From assembly GCF_021300655.1 (NCBI RefSeq), contig NZ_JAJTNB010000002.1, forward strand, positions 175,829 through 239,828: 64,000 nucleotides of DNA, read 5' to 3'. The DNA comes from Helicobacter kayseriensis (GTDB lineage: Bacteria; Campylobacterota; Campylobacteria; Campylobacterales; Helicobacteraceae). The notes under the pieces are model-generated. The model made no database searches, was not told the origin of the DNA, and saw only the letters and a list, made by a program, of their open reading frames with translations. This document shows positions 42,316 to 50,112 of the stretch, piece after piece. Made by a program: the position numbers and the translations under genes. Numbering within the stretch: the stretch's first letter is position 1; each line of letters opens with the position of its first letter.

Positions 42316-43282
42316 ATTAAGTTTTTTTTGTGCATTTTTTTCTTTTTTAATTGCCGCTGAGCCTTCTGCGTTTGAAAGTCAAAGTGGAGCGACAAAAAAA
42401 GATATCAAAAGTCTGAAAGATAGCAGTATAAATTTATCTTCAATTCTCCTTGATTTGCAAGGGAGGGTTGAGACATTAGAACAAGTTCAACATGGACTTC
42501 AGAGTTTATATGATGGACAAAATCAAAAGATTCAGAATCTTCTCCTAGGGCTTGAAAACCAAACTATCACTGCAGAGGAATTAAAAACTCAAATTGAACT
42601 TCTAAAAGAGAGTTTTGCTCAAATGAGTGAAGGGCAAAAAATCATTAAAAATAAGCAAGATGAATTCTTGCTAAAAATTGGAGAGTTTGAAAAAAAGATT
42701 CGTGAAATCACTGATGTGAGCACAAATCTCAATACTCTTGTTCTAAATGAGTTTAAAAATGTGAAAGATGAGCTTAAAAAACAAGCCGATGTTATGCTTG
42801 CCAATCAAGACAATATACAAAAGCTAGGAGTTGAGCTTGAAAAAATTTTGAGTGACAAAAAAGAAGAGCAAAAAAAGAATAGCTTCAAGAGTTATGAAAA
42901 AAAATCAGATGTTTTTAAGGAAGCCAAACGCTTGTTTTGGGATAAAAAATTCAATGAAGCTCGAGATCGCTTTTCTTGGCTTGTAGCTCAAAATTATCAA
43001 AAGGCTGAAGCAAATTATTTTTTGGGGCAAATTGCATATCGTCAGAAGCGTTATGAGGATGCGATTTTTTATTATAGAGAAAGTGCGACTCTAGATGATA
43101 AGGCGAGTTATATGCCTATTTTGATGCTTAATACTATTAAGTCATTTGAGGCAATTAAAGATCAAAAGAATGCCCTAAAGTTTAGTGAGACGCTTATTGC
43201 TTTGTATCCAAAATCCAAAGAGGCTCTTGAAGCTAAGAAGATTCAAAACAAATTAAAAGGAGAAAATAAAAATGGAAAATAA
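42293..43282 (+). CDS. ybgF: YbgF/CpoB-like coiled-coil TPR protein
   Basis: About 329 residues: a signal peptide (1-22), a long coiled coil (about 40-200), then TPR-like repeats (DKKFNEARDRFSWLVA; QKRYEDAIFYY). CpoB links Tol-Pal with peptidoglycan synthesis in E. coli. A TTG start at 42293 gives good spacing from GGAGAG at 42281-42286; the TTG at 42287 abuts it. Overlaps pal by 23 bases. Confidence 0.85.
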   Translation: MFLKRHIKLSFFCAFFSFLIAAEPSAFESQSGATKKDIKSLKDSSINLSSILLDLQGRVETLEQVQHGLQSLYDGQNQKIQNLLLGLENQTITAEELKTQIELLKESFAQMSEGQKIIKNKQDEFLLKIGEFEKKIREITDVSTNLNTLVLNEFKNVKDELKKQADVMLANQDNIQKLGVELEKILSDKKEEQKKNSFKSYEKKSDVFKEAKRLFWDKKFNEARDRFSWLVAQNYQKAEANYFLGQIAYRQKRYEDAIFYYRESATLDDKASYMPILMLNTIKSFEAIKDQKNALKFSETLIALYPKSKEALEAKKIQNKLKGENKNGK

Positions 43283-43820
43283 AAAAGTTATGTCTTTACA
43301 TTATTGTGTTAAAGAACAAGGAAAAGAAGAAGTGCTTGATCAAAATCAAGAAGGTGAAACTTTGGATTTTATCCTTGGGGCTTCTCAGATCATTCCTGGT
43401 CTTGAAAGAGCTTTGATTGATACACAAAAAGGAGAGAAGAAAGAAGTTGTTGTTTTGCCTGATGAGGCCTATGGTGAGTATAGAGTTGATTTTTTGCAAG
43501 AAGTCCCAAGAGATCAATTTGAGGGAATTGATTTGAGAGAGGGAATGACGCTTTTTGGACATGGAGAAGATGGAAGAAGTGTGCAGGTTATCGTTAAAAG
43601 TTTCAATGATCAAATGGTCATGATTGATTATAACCATCCTTTGGCTGGCAAAACCCTTGTGTTTGATGTCACTGTTGTTGATGTTCGTGATGCTACAGAG
43701 GAAGATTTGATGGTAATGGGTGGTGGAGGATGCTGTGGAGGAGGGCATCATGATGATCACGAGGAGCATGGCGGGGGATGTTGTGGTGGTGGAGGATGCT
43801 GTGGAGGAGGGCATCATTAA
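43272..43820 (+). CDS. slyD: SlyD-type peptidyl-prolyl isomerase with Cys/His-rich metal-binding tail
   Basis: 182 residues. An FKBP domain with inserted flap (about 1-150) is followed by a tail of Gly, Cys, His, Asp and Glu. The tail holds three CC pairs and several HH pairs and could bind nickel or zinc, as SlyD does for hydrogenase and urease maturation. The tail is encoded by an exact 33-bp direct repeat (43719-43751 and 43785-43817), in frame. The stop codon is followed directly by ten C and nine T. Confidence 0.94.
   Translation: MENKKVMSLHYCVKEQGKEEVLDQNQEGETLDFILGASQIIPGLERALIDTQKGEKKEVVVLPDEAYGEYRVDFLQEVPRDQFEGIDLREGMTLFGHGEDGRSVQVIVKSFNDQMVMIDYNHPLAGKTLVFDVTVVDVRDATEEDLMVMGGGGCCGGGHHDDHEEHGGGCCGGGGCCGGGHH
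43719..43817 (+). repeat. Exact 33-bp direct repeat within slyD
   Basis: Copies at 43719-43751 and 43785-43817 are identical, offset 66 bases, and each encodes GGGGCCGGGHH. Recombination between them would remove 22 codons in frame. Confidence 0.95.
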
Positions 43821-43839
43821 CCCCCCCCCCTTTTTTTTT
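43821..43839 (+). repeat. C10-T9 homopolymer tract between convergent genes
   Basis: Ten C then nine T immediately after the slyD stop codon and 6 bases before the end of the convergent gene at 43846. Noncoding on both strands. Confidence 0.95.
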
Positions 43840-43845
43840 GCAAGA

Positions 43846-44145
43846 TCAATAAGCGCGATTTTTCATGCACTTGATTTCAATTTCTTCAGCAATTGGCATA
43901 TTGTTATTGTAGATTAGGTCGATATCAACAAAATCGCCTTGTTTTAGATCAACAAACTTTTTTGGAGTATCCCATCCCATTCCACAAGAATCTTGTTCAA
44001 TTTTTGTATAGGGCATGACTCCTATGACTGTTCCATTGATGGTGATTGTTTTTTTATCAGAATCGATGGATTGAATAATACCTTTAATATCTGCTAAAAC
44101 GAAGTTTAATCCTACTAAAGTGAATAGTATCAATATTTTTTTCAT
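43846..44145 (-). CDS. Small secreted protein of unknown function
   Basis: 99 residues with a signal peptide (MKKILILFTLVGLNFVLA) and a mature domain of about 80 residues rich in beta-type sequence, with two cysteines (in QDSCGMGW and EIKCMK) that could form a disulfide. The IKGIIQSIDSDKKTITING opening looks like a small OB-fold or DUF5666-type protein, but I cannot confirm this. AAAGGAGC precedes the ATG. It follows purU at a 97-base gap on the same strand. Confidence 0.75.
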   Translation of the reverse strand: MKKILILFTLVGLNFVLADIKGIIQSIDSDKKTITINGTVIGVMPYTKIEQDSCGMGWDTPKKFVDLKQGDFVDIDLIYNNNMPIAEEIEIKCMKNRAY

Positions 44146-44242
44146 GATTGCTCCTTTGAAAGATGTCTTATCACTAAGAAATTTCTTTCTTAGATCAAAG
44201 TTGTGTGGGAGTATAGAGTGTGAAAATAAAATTAGTGTGAAA

Positions 44243-45073
44243 TTAAAAAATGATCGTTTTGTTTTCAAAAACAAATACACGATCTTGCAAAACAAGATTG
44301 AGACCTCTTGCTAAAACAACTTTTTCTACATCTCTTCCTGCCCTTTGCATATCTTGCCAGCTATAAGAATGGTCAATATGGATAATATCTTGCACAATAA
44401 TGGGTCCTTCATCTAAATGGTCATTGACAAAATGCGCTGTTGCACCAATGATCTTCACTCCCCGTTCATAAGCCTGCTTATAGGGATTTGCTCCGATAAA
44501 AGCTGGAAGAAATGAATGGTGGATATTGATAATTTGATTTGGAAAATGAGAGACAAAATTTGGCGTAAGGATACGCATGTATTTTGCAAGCACAAGAAGG
44601 TCTGGAGAAAAATTCTGTGTAATTTTGAGAATCTCTGCTTCATGTTCTTCTCGCGAGAGATGTTGAGAATCAACATGAAAAAATGGGATCTCAAATTTTT
44701 CGCTCAAAGATTGCAAAATTGTATGGTTGGAAATGATTGCTTGGATGTGTGCGTTGAGCTCCCCACTCTCATATCGCAAAAGCAAATCCCCCAAACAATG
44801 GTTTTCTTTTGTACAAAGGATAATGATGGATTTTTTTTCTTCTTTTTTGATGTGCACTTGAGATTGAGGAGAAAGGGAATCTTTGATTTCTCTTAAGAGA
44901 TCTTGGATCTGACATTCTCCGCTAAACTCAGTGCGCATAAAAAAATGATGCTTTTGCAAATCAACATGTTCATCATTTTTTTCGATGTTGAGATGATGTG
45001 CGCTTAAAATTGTTGCAACTTTGGCAATGATGCCTTGTGCATCTGGAGAGCTGATTGTAAGGATATGTTTCAT
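44243..45073 (-). CDS. purU: Formyltetrahydrofolate deformylase
   Basis: Releases formate from 10-formyl-THF. An N-terminal ACT domain (about 1-75) is followed by a formyltransferase fold with the catalytic INIHHSFLPAF segment and the Asp in HLDEGPII. 276 residues. Overlaps sppA by 4 bases, the order known in H. pylori (HP1434-HP1435). Confidence 0.94.
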   Translation of the reverse strand: MKHILTISSPDAQGIIAKVATILSAHHLNIEKNDEHVDLQKHHFFMRTEFSGECQIQDLLREIKDSLSPQSQVHIKKEEKKSIIILCTKENHCLGDLLLRYESGELNAHIQAIISNHTILQSLSEKFEIPFFHVDSQHLSREEHEAEILKITQNFSPDLLVLAKYMRILTPNFVSHFPNQIINIHHSFLPAFIGANPYKQAYERGVKIIGATAHFVNDHLDEGPIIVQDIIHIDHSYSWQDMQRAGRDVEKVVLARGLNLVLQDRVFVFENKTIIF

Positions 45074-45936
45074 TGGATTGAGCCTTGAAAAAAGTTGGAA
45101 AATACTGCAAGAGAGGCATTGCTAAGTCGATCAATCCATTCTTGAGTCTTGGATTTTTCAAGCCAAATGGGGTCTTGGATTTGAGCGATTTCACTCAATT
45201 CTTTTATGGCTTGATTTTGGGAGCCAATAGTATCAATGAGTCCTAGTTTGAGTGCTGTTTTTGCACTGAAAATTTTTCCATTAGCGAATATATTTGGATT
45301 AGGATTATTTAGAGCTCTTGCTTGGATGACATCATCGACAAACATTAAGTATTGTTCATGAATAAAGTTTTGCAAGAACTTTTTTTCTTCATCGCTCCAG
45401 CTTCTAAAGGGGGTTCCTATCCTTTTGTATTCTCCTTCTTGAAGATTTTGCGGATAGATTCCGATCTTATCTAAGAGGGGTTTGATATTGAAGCCTTCTA
45501 GCACAACACCAATTGATCCAATGACTGCACCACGGTTGGCAATGATTTTATCACTATACATTCCTGCATAATAGCCACCACTTGCCATCGCTCCCTCAAC
45601 ATGAGCGACGATAGGCATTGTGTCTCTAAGCTCTTTAATGAGATTGGCAATCTCAATACTTGCTCCAATCCCTCCACCAGGAGAATCAACCACAAGCAAC
45701 ACCCCTTTAATATTTGGGTGTGCTTTGATTCTTTGGACTTGTTCTCGAAAATCATCGCTTTGTAAGATAGGGCCTCTGAGATAAAGTTTGGCCAAATTGG
45801 CTTGTGAGTCTTGATTTTTTTCACTATTTCCCCAAAGGAGAATAATAATCACAAGCAAAACAAGAAGCTTGAAATACTTCATCAAAAAGTCTAAAGGCAT
45901 GATTAGATATCTAAGGATATTCTTTATTGTTTCCAC
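45070..45936 (-). CDS. sppA: Signal peptide peptidase SppA (S49 family)
   Basis: Membrane-anchored serine protease that degrades cleaved signal peptides. One N-terminal membrane helix (about 22-40); the catalytic Ser lies in MASGGYYAG; the VDSPGGG motif is present. 288 residues, the short single-domain form. GTG start at 45936 with GGAG upstream, overlapping the amidohydrolase by 13 bases. Confidence 0.93.
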   Translation of the reverse strand: METIKNILRYLIMPLDFLMKYFKLLVLLVIIILLWGNSEKNQDSQANLAKLYLRGPILQSDDFREQVQRIKAHPNIKGVLLVVDSPGGGIGASIEIANLIKELRDTMPIVAHVEGAMASGGYYAGMYSDKIIANRGAVIGSIGVVLEGFNIKPLLDKIGIYPQNLQEGEYKRIGTPFRSWSDEEKKFLQNFIHEQYLMFVDDVIQARALNNPNPNIFANGKIFSAKTALKLGLIDTIGSQNQAIKELSEIAQIQDPIWLEKSKTQEWIDRLSNASLAVFSNFFQGSIQ

Positions 45937-47189
45937 GTATATTCTCCTATTCCATTAATGTAGAGATCTTTGACTTGGGTTTGTGCGTATAAAACGAAGT
46001 GCAAGGGTTTTTGTTGGGAGGTTTGGATCCCACAACATGGAAAAATAGCCAAATCTGCATCTTTTCCTTCTTTGAGTTCTCCATTGTTGTTGCCTAAGGC
46101 AATAGCTGGAAAACGCGTGATTCCCAAAAGCAGATTTTTTGCAAGTTTTTCAGCATCAAGATGTGCATACCCAAAAAAAGCACTCCGTATTTCTTCAATG
46201 AGATTCAAAGAATAATTTGAGCTCAATCCATCTGTGCTAAAAATGGGAGCAAGCTTGACATGAGTCAGGCGATCAAGATCAAGATAGCATCCATTAAGGA
46301 GACGATTGGAGCGCGGAGCGCATATCACAGACCCATTAATCTGTGAAATTTTATCAAAAATCGCATCATCTGCAAAAAGGCAATGTACAAAAAGAGGAGA
46401 AAGGTTACTCAGAAGATCTAAGAATTCATGGGCATTCATTGTTGGCTTGGCATTGGCGACTTTAAAGAAATGAGAAAAAAACTCTTGAAACCAGCCATTT
46501 TTTTCATATAGCCATTGTTTTTCCTCTTTAGATTCTAGAAAATGACAACTAAGTTTGACCGATTCGCTTTGTGCAAGCAGAGCTACTTTTTTAGAGAGAA
46601 CATAGTGCGTAGAGTATGGGGAGTGGATAGCTAAAGCAGGTGAGAATTTGTGGTTTTTGAGTATTTTGCATTTTTCAAATCTTTCCAAAAGATTCTGGTA
46701 TAAAAAATCAAGTGCTTGAGGATTGCTTCCGATTGCTTCATTAAATAGTGTGACTCTAAGTGGGGATTGAGCAAGAGGATCAATGTCATATCCATAGCTA
46801 CTGATTGCCCCAACGCTTGAGATCCCGCTTGCAAGTTGGAGGTTGATTTCTCGTTGAATACCTTGAGTGAGATTTTCAAACAACTCTTCTCTGTGGGCAA
46901 TGACACTGCTAAGCCATGTGGGAAAATCACCATAGAGAAGATGGCTTTGATTGTTGCTAAATTCAAAATGAATATGAGCATTGCTAAAAGCGGGCAGAAG
47001 AACACAGTCAGAATAAAAAGTTGCTTGAAGATGGGGGTACTCTTGTGTTAGTGTTGCAAAATCTTGAATCTTAAGGATTTGGTTGGATGATGAGTGGGGA
47101 TCACATTCAAAAAGAACTCCTCCATCTTGCAATATCGAAAAATCTTGATCGCATTTAAAAACGCAACTAGCTCCAATGATTTTTAGCAT
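45924..47189 (-). CDS. Aminofutalosine deaminase-type amidohydrolase
   Basis: 421-residue amidohydrolase with HIH (SNAHIHFEF), SCHFLES, FVHC and STDGLSSN metal or substrate segments intact. The H. pylori homologue in the same gene neighbourhood (HP0267) deaminates 6-amino-6-deoxyfutalosine in menaquinone synthesis, and C. jejuni Cj0067 lies beside sppA as here. Menaquinone supply links it to the bc1 complex encoded at the left edge. The substrate is inferred from homology and synteny. Confidence 0.88.
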   Translation of the reverse strand: MLKIIGASCVFKCDQDFSILQDGGVLFECDPHSSSNQILKIQDFATLTQEYPHLQATFYSDCVLLPAFSNAHIHFEFSNNQSHLLYGDFPTWLSSVIAHREELFENLTQGIQREINLQLASGISSVGAISSYGYDIDPLAQSPLRVTLFNEAIGSNPQALDFLYQNLLERFEKCKILKNHKFSPALAIHSPYSTHYVLSKKVALLAQSESVKLSCHFLESKEEKQWLYEKNGWFQEFFSHFFKVANAKPTMNAHEFLDLLSNLSPLFVHCLFADDAIFDKISQINGSVICAPRSNRLLNGCYLDLDRLTHVKLAPIFSTDGLSSNYSLNLIEEIRSAFFGYAHLDAEKLAKNLLLGITRFPAIALGNNNGELKEGKDADLAIFPCCGIQTSQQKPLHFVLYAQTQVKDLYINGIGEYTWKQ

Positions 47190-47192
47190 ATC

Positions 47193-47975
47193 TTAATCCT
47201 TTAGAGAGAATTCGATAATGGAAAAATGAGATTCTAGTTTTTGCAATAATTCTTGAATAATGGCATTGTGGCTATAAGAAGATGGAACCCAAAATTCTAA
47301 CGCATAAGTTAGAATTTGATTTTGTATAGAGATGAGGCGAAAAATAGGCTTGGGTTCTTGAGCGATTCCTTGAGTGGAATCTAGGACTTTTTGGATGAGC
47401 GGATGAAGATCTTGAATGGGTTGTTTTGATCGAAATGTGAAAGTCCAAGAGAGTTTGATGAAAGAGTGCTGAGCATGATTAATGATACTTGCTTTGGTGA
47501 TGTTGGTATTGGGGATAATGGATTGTGTTTGATTGTCAATTGTCAAAATTGTATGAAAAAGATTGATCACTTTGACTTTTCCCTTAGTGGTTCCAATCTG
47601 TATGTAATCATCTTTTTTAAAAGGTCTAAGAATAACAAGCATTAGGCCACTTGCAAGATTTGAAAGAGAATCTTTTAGTCCTAGTGCTATTGCCAATCCT
47701 GTTGTCCCAAGAATAGCAACAAGGGAGTTGGTTTGGATTCCCAAAGTGCCAAGTGTTGTAATGGCTGTCAAAATAAGGAGACAAACAAAGCCTACTTGAG
47801 CTAAAAAATTTCCAAGAATTTCATCTCTTTTTGAGAGCTCTTGTCTGATTTTTTTTCTGAGAAAGAAAGAGAGATAAAGCCCAAAGGATAGAATCACAAG
47901 ACTCTTGATGCACGCAAGGATAAAGTTTGAGTAAGATTGCCAAAGATGAGAAAAAAATGCACCAACCTCAATCAT
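47193..47975 (-). CDS. mscS: Small-conductance mechanosensitive channel (MscS family)
   Basis: 260 residues with three N-terminal membrane segments; the third (GTTGLAIALGLKDSLSNLASGLML) is the Gly/Ala-rich pore helix. The MscS beta domain follows (RPFKKDDYIQIGTTKGKV). Releases solutes on osmotic down-shock. Its ATG abuts the stop codon of the upstream gene. Confidence 0.94.
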   Translation of the reverse strand: MIEVGAFFSHLWQSYSNFILACIKSLVILSFGLYLSFFLRKKIRQELSKRDEILGNFLAQVGFVCLLILTAITTLGTLGIQTNSLVAILGTTGLAIALGLKDSLSNLASGLMLVILRPFKKDDYIQIGTTKGKVKVINLFHTILTIDNQTQSIIPNTNITKASIINHAQHSFIKLSWTFTFRSKQPIQDLHPLIQKVLDSTQGIAQEPKPIFRLISIQNQILTYALEFWVPSSYSHNAIIQELLQKLESHFSIIEFSLKD

Positions 47976-49142
47976 TTAATTGACCTTATGCAATCCGGTT
48001 TTGGGAGATAAAATCGCTTTGATTTTGCCAAAAAGAGTTTTTTTACCATAAAGGGGGTGAGATATTTCAAAAGACTCTTGGGGGTCAAAGATTATTAAGT
48101 TTGCATCATGGCCTATAGAAATCTCTCCTTGGTTTAAATGCAGGAATTGTGCTTGATTGTATGATGTTTTTGCACTAAGTTCTTGGAGGCTCAAAAGATT
48201 GGTTTTGACCAATTCAGTAAAAAGGAGGGAAAAATAAAATTCCAAACAATCTGCTCCAGATGATGCATCTTCAAAAGTTTGTTCTTTGGAGCTTGTTGAG
48301 AATTCTCGATGGAGTGAAGTGAGCATATTGATATGAATAAGCTCTTGATGAAAAAAATCTTGAATCTCTTTTGTCATAAGCGGTGGGGTGAGTTTTGCCC
48401 ATGGGTCATAATGTGCGATTTTTTCTTCATTAAGCAATAGATGATGAATACTTATTTCGCTTTGAATCCATGGTGTTGTTTTTGTTTGAAGAAAGAGATT
48501 TTTTTCACTTAAAGCACGAATGAGTGTAGGAACACGGAAGTGGTTGGCAAGACAGAAGAATTTTGAAAACTCCAATTCTTCTACAAATGGAGGAATTTGT
48601 GACAATCCCATTTTAAAACTCATTGGACTTTGCGCACTCACTCCCCCAAAGGAATGATTGAGATTGCAAAGACATGAGAGATTGAGAAATTGAGCATATT
48701 CATAGATGCATTTAAGTGCATCATTGGGCGTGGAAGATTGAATGGAGATAGAGGAAGCGCCATCGTGATGCATTGTGCTTAAGTTTTGAATCGTCTCAAG
48801 TGTAAAAGGTATTGCACTTGAGATAAAGGTAATGTGGCTTTGAGTGTTGAAGAATTTGAGGGTTTCGACTTGATCTGGAAGAGAATCTAAGACAATTGTC
48901 CCAACGCCTCCTCTTTGTGCCTTGTCTTGGATGGAGAGAAGGTTGGAATGAGAATGATTCTTGATTTGGATATTAAGATCAATGCAAGCGGGCATGACGA
49001 TAAGATTTGAAGCATCTAAAATATGCTCATCTTTTAAGGAGGGAGAAATGTCTATAATTTTCCCACGATCAATTCTAAGATCGGATTTTATTGTTTGGCG
49101 ATGATCACAGAGTAAAGCGTTTTTAATGACTAGAGAATTCAT
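47976..49142 (-). CDS. Dihydroorotase-like protein lacking the HxH metal motif
   Basis: 388-residue amidohydrolase-fold protein with the N- and C-terminal composite sandwich segments (AKTSYNQAQFLHLNQGEISIG near the end). Where active dihydroorotase has DxHxH, this protein reads D55-L-N57-I-Q59, so the two metal-binding histidines are absent. It corresponds to H. pylori HP0266 by position (ccdA, HP0266, HP0267) and to non-catalytic PyrC-like proteins that support aspartate transcarbamoylase in other bacteria. A structural role is inferred. ATG at 49142 follows AAGGA. Confidence 0.85.
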   Translation of the reverse strand: MNSLVIKNALLCDHRQTIKSDLRIDRGKIIDISPSLKDEHILDASNLIVMPACIDLNIQIKNHSHSNLLSIQDKAQRGGVGTIVLDSLPDQVETLKFFNTQSHITFISSAIPFTLETIQNLSTMHHDGASSISIQSSTPNDALKCIYEYAQFLNLSCLCNLNHSFGGVSAQSPMSFKMGLSQIPPFVEELEFSKFFCLANHFRVPTLIRALSEKNLFLQTKTTPWIQSEISIHHLLLNEEKIAHYDPWAKLTPPLMTKEIQDFFHQELIHINMLTSLHREFSTSSKEQTFEDASSGADCLEFYFSLLFTELVKTNLLSLQELSAKTSYNQAQFLHLNQGEISIGHDANLIIFDPQESFEISHPLYGKKTLFGKIKAILSPKTGLHKVN

Positions 49143-49162
49143 CTCATTCCTTCTAAGAACAA

Positions 49163-49882
49163 TTATAGAGTTTGGGCAAGCCAATTTGAGATTTGACTCA
49201 TGAGGTCAAAGGCAATGACCAAGCCAATAATGATAAGCAAAATTCCAGAGAGAATTTCAATTTTTTTCATATGTTGTGAAAAAGATTTAAAGAATCTTAA
49301 ACTACTTCCAATGAAAATAGAAGAAAGTAAAAAGGGAATTGACAATCCTAGACAAAAAGTTAGCATGAGCCAAAGAGAAAAGTGTTTGTCTGTCATAGAA
49401 AGCGCAAGAATGCTTGTAAGAATTGGGCCAACACATGGGCTCCATCCTAAAGAAAAGCTAATGCCAAGCAAAAATGGGGACAAAAAGGAATTTCCTTTAA
49501 AATCAAAGCGCTTGGTTTGATACAGTAGTTTGATTTTAAGAATCCCTATAAAGTGGAGGCCAAATAGGATAATGATTCCTCCAGCGATATATCGAATCAA
49601 AGGTAGGCTAAAAAATTGTCCCAAAAAGCTATTAAAAAATAAGCCAAGCAGAATAAAAATGAAAAAAAATCCACAAACAAAAAACAAGCATTTAAAGAAG
49701 ATTTTTGGAATATGAGAAGAGGGGTTTTCTTTGAGTTCGGCAATAGAAAGACCAGAAATATAAGAAAAGTATGCAGGAAGCAAGGGGAGGATACAAGGAC
49801 TTAAAAAAGTCAAGATTCCGGCAAGAAAGCTTGCCAAGAATGGAGTATTTATAAAAATATCAGCGAGCCATTTTTCTTCCAA
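49163..49882 (-). CDS. ccdA: Cytochrome c biogenesis protein CcdA
   Basis: 239-residue inner-membrane protein with about six hydrophobic segments. The two redox cysteines lie in FLSPCILPLLPAY and GWSPCVGPIL. It passes reducing power to the periplasm for heme attachment to CXXCH sites, relevant to petC, nrfH and nrfA in this window. First gene of the minus-strand run to purU. Confidence 0.95.
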   Translation of the reverse strand: MEEKWLADIFINTPFLASFLAGILTFLSPCILPLLPAYFSYISGLSIAELKENPSSHIPKIFFKCLFFVCGFFFIFILLGLFFNSFLGQFFSLPLIRYIAGGIIILFGLHFIGILKIKLLYQTKRFDFKGNSFLSPFLLGISFSLGWSPCVGPILTSILALSMTDKHFSLWLMLTFCLGLSIPFLLSSIFIGSSLRFFKSFSQHMKKIEILSGILLIIIGLVIAFDLMSQISNWLAQTL

Positions 49883-49924
49883 GGTGAGCCTTTAAATATG
49901 ATTAAGTTAAAAATAGATTGTGAA

Positions 49925-49948
49925 GGTTTGATTGAGTAAAAAATCAAA
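49925..49948 (-). promoter_or_regulatory. Hairpin in the ccdA leader
   Basis: Perfect 8-bp inverted repeat GTTTGATT / AATCAAAC with an 8-base loop, between the -10 box at 49968-49973 and ccdA. AT-rich and of modest stability. Role unknown. Confidence 0.35.
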
Positions 49949-49967
49949 CAAATCGCGTTCTATAGGG

Positions 49968-49973
49968 CATTAT
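49968..49973 (-). promoter_or_regulatory. -10 box for the ccdA operon
   Basis: TATAAT on the minus strand, about 86 bases upstream of ccdA, in the 230-base divergent gap with the helicase gene. Confidence 0.5.
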
Positions 49974-50009
49974 ACTTAAAAAAATTATTCTTCAGATAGT
50001 GCGATTTGT

Positions 50010-50015
50010 TATAAT
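50010..50015 (+). promoter_or_regulatory. -10 box for the DEAD-box helicase gene
   Basis: TATAAT about 97 bases before the ATG. The implied leader of about 90 bases is A-rich, with no clear structure. Confidence 0.5.
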
Positions 50016-50112
50016 GCAGGGGTTTTCTTCAAAACACAAAACACTCCAAAACTAGATTTTCATAATGTTGGGGATGTTAACAACAATAAAAACGCTTATT
50101 TAGGAATGTATT

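Noticed and set aside
43296..43817. A 173-codon open frame antisense to slyD
   Set aside because: It is a shadow of the glycine-rich slyD tail and FKBP domain; it has no ribosome site and a low-complexity Ser/Thr start.
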